From assembly GCF_003813775.1 (NCBI RefSeq), contig NZ_RPDH01000001.1, positions 2,972,098 through 3,036,097 on the forward strand: a stretch of 64,000 nt of DNA, written 5' to 3'. Position 1 is the first letter of the stretch; the number at the start of each line of letters is the position of its first letter. Below the pieces are notes generated by a model, which was not told the DNA's origin, ran no database searches, and worked only from the letters and a program-made list of their open reading frames with translations. Positions 16,635-25,607 of this stretch are shown here, one piece after another. The position numbers were made by a program, and so were the translations under genes. The DNA is from Chitinophaga lutea. Its GTDB lineage: Bacteria; Bacteroidota; Bacteroidia; Chitinophagales; Chitinophagaceae.

Positions 16635-17387
16635 TTATTTCGTTTTTACCGGCTGATCCAGCAGTGCGGCAGATTCCTCGTCCAGATAAAACACGCAATC
16701 AGGGTGCTGTTGCAGGATACTGGCCGGATAGAGGTTGCTGACCGGTCGTTCGAGGCTGTCTTTCACAGCCTGCGCCTTGCGTGCGCCGGGCACGGAACAA
16801 ATGATGTGGGCCGATTGCATGATCTGGTGTACAGACATACTGATGGCTTGCGCCGGCACATCATCCACCGTAGCGAACCAGCCTTCGTTCATTTGCTGCC
16901 GGCGGCAGGCCCCGTCGAGGTTGACGACGATGTACGGCGCCGTGGTATCGAAATCCGCCGGGGGATCGTTGAACGCCAGGTGGCCGTTTTCGCCGATGCC
17001 TACCAGCGCCACGTCTATCGGGTGGCGGCGGATGAGATCGCCGATGCGGTTGATCTCATCTGGCGGCGGTACTTCACCGTTGATCAGTACGACGGCTTTC
17101 AGCACGGGTACCTTGGCGAGAAATCGCTCCTGCAGATATTTGCGGAAGCTAGCAGGATGGGTGACGGGGAGGCCGATGTACTCGTCAAGATGGAACATGG
17201 TCACCTTTTCCCACGCAATCCCTTCCTCTGAAATGAGTTGCCGGAGGGTTTCAAACTGGCTGGTGCCGGTGGCGAGAATGATATTGGCGCCGCCTTTCTC
17301 CTGAATGGTTTTCCGTATGAGTGCGGCAGCAGCCTTCCCGGCCGCAGTACCCAACTCGCGGTTGCTGTTAGATGTAATGACTTGCAT
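16635..17387 (-). CDS. nagB: Glucosamine-6-phosphate deaminase
   Basis: A 250-residue protein of full family length. Landmarks are ILATGTSQFETL (the phosphate-binding turn), MFHLDEYIGLP with the active-site Asp, and the signature GIGENGHLAFNDPP. It converts glucosamine-6-phosphate to fructose-6-phosphate and ammonia in the cytosol and so feeds amino sugars into glycolysis. It is the last gene of the susC-susD-esterase-GH109 operon, 9 bp after the GH109 gene. That indicates the locus degrades a glycan containing GlcNAc or GalNAc. No nagA or amino-sugar kinase gene is in this operon. Confidence 0.95.
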   Translation of the reverse strand: MQVITSNSNRELGTAAGKAAAALIRKTIQEKGGANIILATGTSQFETLRQLISEEGIAWEKVTMFHLDEYIGLPVTHPASFRKYLQERFLAKVPVLKAVVLINGEVPPPDEINRIGDLIRRHPIDVALVGIGENGHLAFNDPPADFDTTAPYIVVNLDGACRRQQMNEGWFATVDDVPAQAISMSVHQIMQSAHIICSVPGARKAQAVKDSLERPVSNLYPASILQQHPDCVFYLDEESAALLDQPVKTK

Positions 17388-17396
17388 TGAAATTGA

Positions 17397-18833
17397 TTAT
17401 TTGTTGGATGGTGATACGTTTACGCCGGTGGTACCGCCCTGCTGCAGGGAGATGTCGACCGGGAGGTTTTTCTGCCACGCGCCGGCGGTGAAATCCGGTA
17501 CGCTGATGGAGTTGGATCGGTTGGCTACCGACCATTCGCTGAGCGGCCCGATGGCGCTCCAAAGTGCGGCATCGTACACGTCCATGTCAACCGGTAGCCC
17601 GTTTCTCAGGCAGTCGATAAGGCGCCAGTCCATCATAAAATCCATACCGCCATGCCCGCCGATGGCCTTGGCCAGCTCGCCGATTTTACGAGTGATGGCA
17701 GGCGTATATTTTTCTTCGAGTTTTTTCATCTCGTCTTCGGGCAGCCAGCCTTCATGGCTCGTGGCAATTCTGCCGGGCAGCGGGTACTTCTGCGCGGTGG
17801 CTTTCGTGCCACTTACCAGGTGTATGCGGGAGTAAGGACGCGGCGAAGTGACATCATGCTGTAACATAATCGTGCGGCCCTTTTTTGTCCGGATGGCGGT
17901 GGTGTTCATATTCCCCCGGAAGCGTTTGCCGGCAAAGGGTTGATAGAACTCATCCTCCGCGGTCAGCCTCGCCGCCATGGGGCCCATCATAAAATCGTCG
18001 CCCGACATGGAGGTAAGGTAATCCATCGCATCGCCGCGGTTGATGTTCATGACCTGGCATACCGGCCCCAGGCCGTGAGTGGGGTAGAGGTTACCATTGC
18101 GCCTGGCGTTTTCGCGTAGCCGCCACAGGTCGTATCGTTTGCCACGATCGAACATACTTTCGAGAATATCGTGGATGTAGGCGCCTTCAGCATGAACGAT
18201 TTCACCGAAAAATCCCTGCCTCGCCATGTTGAGCGTCAGCAACTCGAAAAAATCGTAGCAGCAGTTCTCAAGCATCACACAATGCCGTTTCGTTTTTTCG
18301 GAAGTGGCTACCAGTTTCCAGCAATCTTCTACGGTGGTGGCGGCGGGTATTTCAACCGCTACATGTTTGCCGTGTTCCATGGCATAAAGCGCAATGGGCG
18401 TATGTAAAGCCCAATGGGTGGCGATGTACAACAGGTCGATGTCGTCTCGCTCGCAGATTTTCTTCCAGTCGTTGGGCCCGGCGGTGTACAGCCGGGCATC
18501 ATGCCCCGGCGTTTTAATCCGGGCTTTGGCGGCAGCCGCTTTCTCCGGGCGCACGTCGCAGACTGCTTTGATTTGTACGCCCTCGATATAACTCACGCGT
18601 TCCACGGCGGCGGAGCCCCGGTTGCCTACGCCCACGAAACCGATACGGACCGTGGGGATTTTCGGAGCCGCATACCCGCACATGTTGAAGCGCTGCGTGT
18701 GTTTCATCCGGGTAGCGTGAAGCACCTGCGGCAGTTGGCTGGCCGACTGCCCGTATGCCCCGTAACCAGGCATGAGCGCGGCGCCAGCTGCAAGGCCGGT
18801 CAGCTTCAGGAAATCTCTTCTGTTATTTTTCAT
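17397..18833 (-). CDS. Tat-exported Gfo/Idh/MocA-family protein, probable GH109 alpha-N-acetylgalactosaminidase
   Basis: A 478-residue protein with a twin-arginine signal (NNRRDFLKLTGLAAGAALMPG, residues 3-23), consistent with export of a folded, NAD-loaded enzyme. A Rossmann fold starts at RIGFVGVGNRGSAAVER (about 62-78), followed by EIPAATTVEDCW. The segment NLYPTHGLGPV carries Y250 and H253, the Tyr/His pair spaced as in GH109 enzymes. GH109 hydrolyses alpha-linked GalNAc by an NAD-dependent oxidation-elimination mechanism. Its start overlaps the esterase gene by 11 bp. A plain sugar oxidoreductase remains possible, but the signal peptide and context favour a glycosidase. Confidence 0.82.
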   Translation of the reverse strand: MKNNRRDFLKLTGLAAGAALMPGYGAYGQSASQLPQVLHATRMKHTQRFNMCGYAAPKIPTVRIGFVGVGNRGSAAVERVSYIEGVQIKAVCDVRPEKAAAAKARIKTPGHDARLYTAGPNDWKKICERDDIDLLYIATHWALHTPIALYAMEHGKHVAVEIPAATTVEDCWKLVATSEKTKRHCVMLENCCYDFFELLTLNMARQGFFGEIVHAEGAYIHDILESMFDRGKRYDLWRLRENARRNGNLYPTHGLGPVCQVMNINRGDAMDYLTSMSGDDFMMGPMAARLTAEDEFYQPFAGKRFRGNMNTTAIRTKKGRTIMLQHDVTSPRPYSRIHLVSGTKATAQKYPLPGRIATSHEGWLPEDEMKKLEEKYTPAITRKIGELAKAIGGHGGMDFMMDWRLIDCLRNGLPVDMDVYDAALWSAIGPLSEWSVANRSNSISVPDFTAGAWQKNLPVDISLQQGGTTGVNVSPSNK

Positions 18834-20775
18834 GTTGCTTTTTTTCGATGAATTGTACAGTGCCTTTTTTCTTCAGTGATTCAAATTCTTTCCGATAGTT
18901 ATCCAGCTCAGCGGCGCCCAGTTTCCTGCCGGTGATGGACACCGGTTCGATAAACGCGATGTTGGCGCTGCTCAGGCCGGCTGCCATGCTGATGTCGCCC
19001 CAGGGCAATATGCCGGGGAGATGAATGGCCATGCTGAAGTAGTCGGCTCCGCTCCGTTCGTCGAACAGGTAACTGACGGGACAATTGCGCAGTGTGAGGT
19101 GAGTGGTATTGTCGTACAATGCGGCGTGAAAGATGGCCGCCAGCGCTACTTCGCCTGTTGCGTCGACGCTGACGCGCTGTGCGCCCTGTTTTTTCAGCCA
19201 GGTATGTACGAGCTGCAGATCGCCCACCCACTGCCCCATCACGGTTTTACCGAGCCACAGCATGGAGCGCGATAAAGTATGAAAAGGAGGAAGCTGCCCG
19301 TCGATGGCGGTAGCAGCGGCGGAACTGCGGCGCCCCGTTCCCCATACGTCGATGAGCACTACGCCCTGATCCGTTTCTGCGGGCAGTCGCTGGCCGGGTA
19401 CGATGATATAGTCGCGGGAGCCATTGCGTGGCGCGCGGTGCAACAAGGGGATCTGCTGGTTGTTGCCGGTGGTGATGAGAATGCTGTCCCAGCCGCCCGC
19501 TTTTCCGCTCCGGGTGGTATTTTTGATGACAGGTGCGGCTTCCATCATCAGCACATCCTTCAATGTCTGTTTCTCCTGTCCACCAGGTTTGAATTGCTGT
19601 TTGATCCGAATCCCTTCCTGCCGGCTCCATCGGGCCGTAGTAGCCACCAGTGAGTCCCGTTCACCACGGCGGAATGTCGCCAGTTGCGCCGGCGGCAATA
19701 AAAGGGGGGATTTGATTTTCACCGGAGATCCATCGCCCTGGCCTTTCAATTGGAGGTTGAACCAGCCTAGCATGGCTTCCTGCATCTCCGGCCAATACCC
19801 ATGTGTGGTATCGAACAGTTGGTATTGCAGCTGCTGCGGCGCTTTGAGCAATTGGAAGATGCGTTGCGCACGGGTGAAGCTGCGCTGCATTTGTGCCGGT
19901 GTAAACGCTTTGTTATTATCCCTGGAGGCATTGAACAGCTTCAGCCCGCGCGGCGCTACCATCGCCAGCACACCGGACTCTTCCGTGAAGGTGAGGCCTG
20001 CAGGCAGCAATTCGCAGATACAGTTGCTGTTCATGACATAAGCTTCAAAGGTACCTACGCTCACCACGGGAATGGCGGCTTTGACGCGCTCGTCCATTGC
20101 TGCTAGCCACATCGTCTGGTTACCGCCTCCGCTGGCCCCGGTAGCGCCTATACGTTGAGCGTCCACAAAAGGGAGAGACGCGAGCAGGTCCACTGCACGG
20201 ATATTGTCGGTGAGCTGCATGCCCAGCAGCGGGTGGCCGGTGTTCATCATGGATGCGCCCAGGCAGGAGCCGTGGTATTCATGTTCGCCGTGCACAGTGG
20301 TTCTTTCACCCGCGCCCCAGGCATCGACGGTGAGGGCAACATAACCATGCATGGCCAGTTGCTGCGCTACCGCCTGGAAGATCTCACTGTTCCGCCCACC
20401 CTGCCAGTGGCCGTGCGTCACCACCACCGCCGGGAACGGCCCCGCGCCTTCCGGCACATACAGGTTGGCCGTGGCATACACGCCGGGCCGCGTTTGAAAA
20501 TAAATGTTGCGGATGGCATATCCTTGCATCGGGATGCGCCCCGTTTCGCGGTAATTGACCGGCAAAGCATGATTTACGACGGCTCCGCTGTGCTGCAGGA
20601 TTTGATGATACAATGCCGCGCGCCGCTGCTGCCAGGCCGTGGCGCTTTCAGGGAGCGTGTGCGCCTGGAAGGCTTGCCGGGCAGCTTGTTCCAGCGTGTG
20701 TCGTATCGTGTCTGCCTGTTGTGCGGATGTGTGCATGCCGGTGAATAACAATAATATGATGACGGAAATTTTCAT
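18823..20775 (-). CDS. Secreted two-domain alpha/beta-hydrolase (acetyl-esterase-like)
   Basis: A 650-residue protein from the ATG at 20775, which gives a clean signal peptide (MKISVIILLLFTGMHTSAQQ). The first hydrolase domain (about 60-380) has the nucleophile S215 in GATGASGGGNQ, VVTHGHWQGGR at the oxyanion side and ATAN-x-YVPEGAGPFPAVV, as in acetylxylan-esterase/Axe-type enzymes. A second region (about 430-640) repeats the fold pattern (VVLIDVWGTGRRS, VSVDATGEVALAA), but its elbow reads DATGE and has no serine. It probably removes acetyl or other ester groups from the glycan targeted by this locus. It starts 5 bp after the susD stop. Confidence 0.82.
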   Translation of the reverse strand: MKISVIILLLFTGMHTSAQQADTIRHTLEQAARQAFQAHTLPESATAWQQRRAALYHQILQHSGAVVNHALPVNYRETGRIPMQGYAIRNIYFQTRPGVYATANLYVPEGAGPFPAVVVTHGHWQGGRNSEIFQAVAQQLAMHGYVALTVDAWGAGERTTVHGEHEYHGSCLGASMMNTGHPLLGMQLTDNIRAVDLLASLPFVDAQRIGATGASGGGNQTMWLAAMDERVKAAIPVVSVGTFEAYVMNSNCICELLPAGLTFTEESGVLAMVAPRGLKLFNASRDNNKAFTPAQMQRSFTRAQRIFQLLKAPQQLQYQLFDTTHGYWPEMQEAMLGWFNLQLKGQGDGSPVKIKSPLLLPPAQLATFRRGERDSLVATTARWSRQEGIRIKQQFKPGGQEKQTLKDVLMMEAAPVIKNTTRSGKAGGWDSILITTGNNQQIPLLHRAPRNGSRDYIIVPGQRLPAETDQGVVLIDVWGTGRRSSAAATAIDGQLPPFHTLSRSMLWLGKTVMGQWVGDLQLVHTWLKKQGAQRVSVDATGEVALAAIFHAALYDNTTHLTLRNCPVSYLFDERSGADYFSMAIHLPGILPWGDISMAAGLSSANIAFIEPVSITGRKLGAAELDNYRKEFESLKKKGTVQFIEKKQHEK

Positions 20776-20780
20776 ACAGT

Positions 20781-22325
20781 TTAATCGATGTCCCACCACA
20801 CTCTGGTGGCGGCGTTATCCGGCCCGCTGAGCATTTGCCTTGCTTTTTCGAGGGCTGCTGCATTAGTGGAAGCTTCTACGGAAGAATAGGGCAGCCGTTT
20901 GATGAATGTGCCAGCCGGCAGGTCGCTGTTGTCGCTCTGCAGGACGGGGTACATCACAGGGTAGCCGCTGCGGCGGAATTCGGCCCAGGCTTCCACACCA
21001 TCGGGATACAGTGCCAGCCATTTTTGCGTGCCGATCTGCGCGCGCTGCATGCCCGCCGTGGCGGCCCATTTTACCGGGGTGGCAGCTACCGCGGGTGAAC
21101 CTGCTTCATCTCCTGGCGCCACCGGAACGGCCGCTGATGTAATATAATTATTAATTACAGCCGGATCAACAATGCCCCATTCCTGCATGCTGACGGCAAT
21201 CCCCTTCTCATATAAATCCTGTGCCGTGCCGTCCATATTCCAGCCGTTGAGTGCGCCTTCCGCGCGGAGGAACCAGGCTTCGGCCGCGTGCAGCACTGGC
21301 TGCGTAGCTTCAAGCTGGCCTATCCAGGTGCTGCCGTTCCAGGTTACCCAACGCGGGCCTACATTGGAAGTCTGCGCGGGACGGTTGCCGGGTTTATTGA
21401 TGTCCGTGGCAGATGAGCCGTTCCGCAAACCTTTGAATTGCCCGGTGCCCACTGCCGGCTGAAAGTACACCGGCAGCCGCGGGTCGTTGTACCCCTTTAG
21501 GTAGGAGGCCATAGTGGAGCTCATCGAAAATTCGTTATTCACCGCATTGGTGGAAAGCCCGTTGGCGTCGTCGCCCTTCATCGACCGTTTGATGTAAGCA
21601 CTGTGGGAACTCGCTGTCATAACGCCTCCTGCCACAGCGGCTTCGGCTTCTGTTTTGGCGCGCGCGGGATCCACCCTGGAAATACGCAGCGCCAGGCGAA
21701 GGCGCAGCGTGTTGGCGAAACGTATCCATTGCTGCACATTCCCGTCGTAGATAATATCGTAACTGCCGAAAACATTGCTCTGTCCGCCGGACTTCAGGTT
21801 CGTCACGGCAGAATCGAGCCGCTTAAAAAGGTCGTCATAGATTTTGTCCTGCGGATCGTACGCAATACTGCTTTTGGCCTGCCCGGCCTGGAAATAAGGC
21901 ACAGGGCCGTAGTAGTCCGTCAGCCGGTGAAACGTATAGGCCAGCATGATGTTGGTCAGCGCGTATTCGCCGGAATGGCGGTCCGTATTGTCGAATATCG
22001 TCTGCAATTGCGGTAAGGTGAGCACGTAGGTGATAATTCCGGGCCGCGACAGCCAGCCGTCGTTCATCGCATACCGGTCGGTCTGGAAACTGGTGGTGGT
22101 GAGCGCGAAGTATTGTGCGTACAGATCGGGCATCAGGATGGAAATTGTCTGGTAGTACGGGCGGTGAATGGTGGCGGCGGATTGTGCCCGGGTAAACATG
22201 AAGGGCAATTCGCGTGCGCCAGCGTCCGACAATTTTGCCGGGTTTTTGTTCATATCATCGAATTTCCCGGTGCAGCTGCTGAGCAGTGAGGCGACCAACA
22301 GGAAATAAAGCATGTTTTTCTTCAT
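20781..22325 (-). CDS. SusD/RagB-family nutrient-binding outer-membrane lipoprotein
   Basis: A 514-residue protein with a lipoprotein signal (MKKNMLYFLLVASLLSSC). It is helix-rich with the SusD-like pattern: FDDMNKNPAKLSDAGA near the N-terminus, the TPR-like block LTNIMLAYTFHRLTDYYGPVPY, and a C-terminal EAWAEFRRSGYP, which is the classic SusD ending. Its N-terminus suggests the SusD-like_2 group. It binds glycan or oligosaccharide at the cell surface as the lid of the adjacent SusC channel. It is co-transcribed with susC (19-bp gap). Confidence 0.95.
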   Translation of the reverse strand: MKKNMLYFLLVASLLSSCTGKFDDMNKNPAKLSDAGARELPFMFTRAQSAATIHRPYYQTISILMPDLYAQYFALTTTSFQTDRYAMNDGWLSRPGIITYVLTLPQLQTIFDNTDRHSGEYALTNIMLAYTFHRLTDYYGPVPYFQAGQAKSSIAYDPQDKIYDDLFKRLDSAVTNLKSGGQSNVFGSYDIIYDGNVQQWIRFANTLRLRLALRISRVDPARAKTEAEAAVAGGVMTASSHSAYIKRSMKGDDANGLSTNAVNNEFSMSSTMASYLKGYNDPRLPVYFQPAVGTGQFKGLRNGSSATDINKPGNRPAQTSNVGPRWVTWNGSTWIGQLEATQPVLHAAEAWFLRAEGALNGWNMDGTAQDLYEKGIAVSMQEWGIVDPAVINNYITSAAVPVAPGDEAGSPAVAATPVKWAATAGMQRAQIGTQKWLALYPDGVEAWAEFRRSGYPVMYPVLQSDNSDLPAGTFIKRLPYSSVEASTNAAALEKARQMLSGPDNAATRVWWDID

Positions 22326-22344
22326 AACAATTCGCTTTTAGATC

Positions 22345-25300
22345 TTAGAATGACAAACTGAGATTCAGTCCGAAGCTGCGTGTGATGGGCAATATGCCCG
22401 ATTCGATGCCCTGGTAATTGCTGGATCCGATGGCTACTTCAGGATCCACCGGGATGGTGCGTTTCCCGATGCCGGGGATGTCGAGCAGGGATTTGCCGCG
22501 GTAGAAAAAGAAGAGGTTGCGGCCGGTCAGCGCCAGCCGGGCGCTTTTCACCAGTTTGTTGGGCCAGTCGAAATTGTAACCGAGCGATAATTCCCGGAGG
22601 CGGAAGTTGGTGGCACTATAGGCAAAGAACTGCCCGTAACCGTTTCTGCCGCCCTGCGAAACCTGTGTCCACAGCTGCTCAGCTCGGATAGGAGTGGTGT
22701 TGGCAGATCCGTCCGTTTTAATGCCGGGCAGCACCAGGCCGCCTTCCCGGTACCGGGTGGTATAGTCTGCAATCCCGAAATACGCCATCATCGCGTCGGT
22801 GCCGGATATCACGATACCGCCCACCCGCCCGTCGATCAGCATCGAAAGGTTGAATTTTTTGTATTGCAGCTGGTTGCTCCAGCCCAATGTATAGTCAGGA
22901 TTGTAATTGCCGATTTTCTGCAGGGGGGTTACCACAGGCAGGCCCGCAGTACTGATCTGGTATTGACCGGTTTTAGGATCGGTGGCCCAGGTGTAGTCAT
23001 AAATATCGCCGTACATGCCGCCGGGTTTCACCAGCATGCTGCCAAAACCGGTAGCGGTGGTGAGCGCTGCCTGGGTAATACCGGGGCTCAGCGAGATGGC
23101 TTTATTGCGGTTGAGGGCGAAATTCAGCGAGCTGTTCCAGGTGAAACCGTCTTTCCGTATGGGCGTTCCGGTTAACATCACTTCCATTCCGCTGTTCTGG
23201 ATGTTGCCGGCGTTGATGTATTGCTGGTTATAGCCGCTAGGCTGCGGCAGCCCGATAAATATCAGCTGGTTGTAGGTGTTGCTCCGGTAAACAGTAGCAT
23301 CCAGGCCCAGCCTCCCGTCCAAGAAACGCCATTCCATCCCGGCTTCCCACGATTCGGTTTTTTCAGGTTTCAGATCGCTGATGTATTTGATCTGGTCTCT
23401 TGCCACGAAGCCGTTGCCCGCCCCAAGCGAATAGCTGTATGTTTGAATCAGCAGGTAAGGGTCGGCGTCGTTACCGACCTGTGTGTAAGCCCCGCGCACT
23501 TTGCCGAATGATACCCAGTCGGGCAGCTTCGTCAGGTCGGTGAGAATAGCGCTCAACCCGATGGAAGGATAAAAGTAGCTGTGCGGTGATGGAAGTGTGG
23601 ACGACCAGTCGTTCCGCGCACTCACGTCGAGGAACAGCTGCTGCCTGAAATCTAGCTGGGCGCTGCCGTAAACCGACTGTATTTCCTTTTCCACCGTCAG
23701 GTTCGAGAAAGCGGGCGTGGAAGCGAAGTTCAGGTTGAACTGGTTGGGAATGCTGAGGCCGTTGGCGAACGACTGGGTATTATACCCGCGGTTGCGCAAT
23801 ACGGCCGCGCCCAGGTTGTAATTCACCCCGAAATCGCCGCCCAGTTTGTTGTTTCCGGACAGCAGCACATCCATGTTCCTTTCCCATCGGTTAACATAGG
23901 CTTCCTGGTAACGGCCGCCGGTAAGAGTGGGCATGGGGATGGTGCCGAAGAAATAACTGCCGGTGATTTTGTCGTCGTATTTATCAAGACTGTAACGCCC
24001 CTGCAGGCTCAGCCAGCCGGTGAGCTGGTATTTGGCGAGCCCCATCAGGGTGATGCGGTTCCTTTCCTCGTTGAGCGCGGTACGGTGCACGTCCCAGTAA
24101 GGGTTCTGGAAGGCGGAGCTGGTGGTCCAGTACACAGGAACGGGCTGTCCCCTGGCATCGGACTTTTCAAAAATGCGCAACGAATCGGGATGCATATCGC
24201 GCGGCATGATCAGTGCTTCGTTGGTCACTCCGTTATCGCCCAGCCGCGGTTTGTTTTTGATGGTCTGATTCATGTAAGTTACCTTAACGTCTGTGGTCAG
24301 GCGTGGCAGCAGTTCCGCAGTGAGGCGAAGGTTGAGGGTGTTGCGTTCCAGCCTGTTCCTGGGTACGATGCCACTGTTGGCGTTGTGCGTATAGGAAGCA
24401 TAACCCCGCAGTTTATCTGTGCCGCCGGATACATTTACGGAGTTGTTCACCGTAACGCCGGTATTGTAAAAATCGCGCACATTGTTTTTATAGGTGGTGG
24501 CCTTGGCTCCCCAGCTTTCTCCCGCCTGCGCGCCGTATACTCCACCGTTACCACGTCCATACGTATCTTGCAGGTTCATGAGCAGGTAAGGCTGGTCGAG
24601 CGAAACGCCGCCGTTATAGCTCAGGGTTACTTTCCCGGTTTTCCCTTTCTTCGTGGTGACGACGAGTGCTCCATTTGCGGCGCGGCTTCCGTAGAGTGCG
24701 GCTGCAGCAGGTCCTTTCAATACGGTGATGGATTCCACATCATCCGGGTTGATGCTGGCCGCTCCATCGCTGCCGGAATAACCGCTGGCGATGCTTTTCT
24801 GTTGTGTGGCGACGGTATTGGCCGAGCCGCTGCCGCCGGGCTCGGTGGTCATCGTGTTATCGACGGGGACACCGTCTACAACAATCAGTGCGTTGTTATT
24901 GCCGCTGATGGAACGGTTGCCGCGCAACACCACGCGCACGGCGCCACCCGGACCGGTAGCTGCGGGTGTAATTACCGCGCCGGCCACCTTGCCGCTCAGG
25001 CTGTTCATAATATTGGCGCCCGGCTGGCGTACCGTGGTAAGGTCGGCATTGTTCAGCTGTTGCGTGGCGTAACCCAGGGAACGTGTTTTGCGCTCGATGC
25101 CGAGTGCCGTCACGACCACTTCTCCCAGTTGCGAGGCGGAACGCTGCAGCGTTACCTGCAGGTTGCGCTGCCCATCTGCCGGAATTTCTTTTTTCTCGTA
25201 ACCTATAAAAGTAAATACCAGCACCGCATTTGGCGCGGCCTGTATGCTGAAGCTGCCGTCGACGCCGGTGGCGGTGCCGTGCGACGTGCCTTTCACACTC

Positions 25301-25449
25301 ACGCTTACACCGGGTATGTGAGCCTGTGTGATCGCATCTTTTACCGTGCCTTTCACAGGCAGGTTTTGTGCGGAAAGGCTGGCCGGCAGTATGAAAATGA
25401 GTAGTAACAGGCAATAGCATAGCCCTGCATAGATCATGCGTCTATTCAT
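22345..25449 (-). CDS. SusC/RagA-family TonB-linked outer-membrane transporter
   Basis: A 1034-residue protein from the ATG at 25449 (MNRRMIYAGLCYC); upstream in-frame triplets would add an implausible leader. It shows a signal peptide ending SLSAQN, a carboxypeptidase-regulatory domain (about 30-105), a TonB-box/plug region with GEVVVTALGIERKTRSLGYA and the signature SITVLKGPAAAALYGSRAANG, then a barrel ending NLSLSF. It forms the energised channel for oligosaccharides delivered by SusD. It is the first gene of a five-gene operon down to nagB, opposite a LacI-type regulator. Confidence 0.96.
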   Translation of the reverse strand: MNRRMIYAGLCYCLLLLIFILPASLSAQNLPVKGTVKDAITQAHIPGVSVSVKGTSHGTATGVDGSFSIQAAPNAVLVFTFIGYEKKEIPADGQRNLQVTLQRSASQLGEVVVTALGIERKTRSLGYATQQLNNADLTTVRQPGANIMNSLSGKVAGAVITPAATGPGGAVRVVLRGNRSISGNNNALIVVDGVPVDNTMTTEPGGSGSANTVATQQKSIASGYSGSDGAASINPDDVESITVLKGPAAAALYGSRAANGALVVTTKKGKTGKVTLSYNGGVSLDQPYLLMNLQDTYGRGNGGVYGAQAGESWGAKATTYKNNVRDFYNTGVTVNNSVNVSGGTDKLRGYASYTHNANSGIVPRNRLERNTLNLRLTAELLPRLTTDVKVTYMNQTIKNKPRLGDNGVTNEALIMPRDMHPDSLRIFEKSDARGQPVPVYWTTSSAFQNPYWDVHRTALNEERNRITLMGLAKYQLTGWLSLQGRYSLDKYDDKITGSYFFGTIPMPTLTGGRYQEAYVNRWERNMDVLLSGNNKLGGDFGVNYNLGAAVLRNRGYNTQSFANGLSIPNQFNLNFASTPAFSNLTVEKEIQSVYGSAQLDFRQQLFLDVSARNDWSSTLPSPHSYFYPSIGLSAILTDLTKLPDWVSFGKVRGAYTQVGNDADPYLLIQTYSYSLGAGNGFVARDQIKYISDLKPEKTESWEAGMEWRFLDGRLGLDATVYRSNTYNQLIFIGLPQPSGYNQQYINAGNIQNSGMEVMLTGTPIRKDGFTWNSSLNFALNRNKAISLSPGITQAALTTATGFGSMLVKPGGMYGDIYDYTWATDPKTGQYQISTAGLPVVTPLQKIGNYNPDYTLGWSNQLQYKKFNLSMLIDGRVGGIVISGTDAMMAYFGIADYTTRYREGGLVLPGIKTDGSANTTPIRAEQLWTQVSQGGRNGYGQFFAYSATNFRLRELSLGYNFDWPNKLVKSARLALTGRNLFFFYRGKSLLDIPGIGKRTIPVDPEVAIGSSNYQGIESGILPITRSFGLNLSLSF

Positions 25450-25607
25450 AACATAAAATATTATTGAGTAAATGATTCTGGCTGTAATCGAGAATGTTAC
25501 CCAATGTACAATCACTCCGCTGGCCCTGCAAAAAAAACAGCGGCAACGTTATCGGAAAACCAGCGTATATTTAATTCATCAGTACCAGCTATTTAAAGAA
25601 GGGAGGC
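25450..25607. promoter_or_regulatory. Divergent control region between susC operon and LacI-type regulator
   Basis: This 158-bp divergent intergenic segment must hold both promoters and probably the operator. AACGTT at 25545-25550 is a self-complementary core of the CG-centred type used by LacI-family proteins, but the flanks are only weakly symmetric. No clear TAnnTTTG box was found. Confidence 0.4.
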
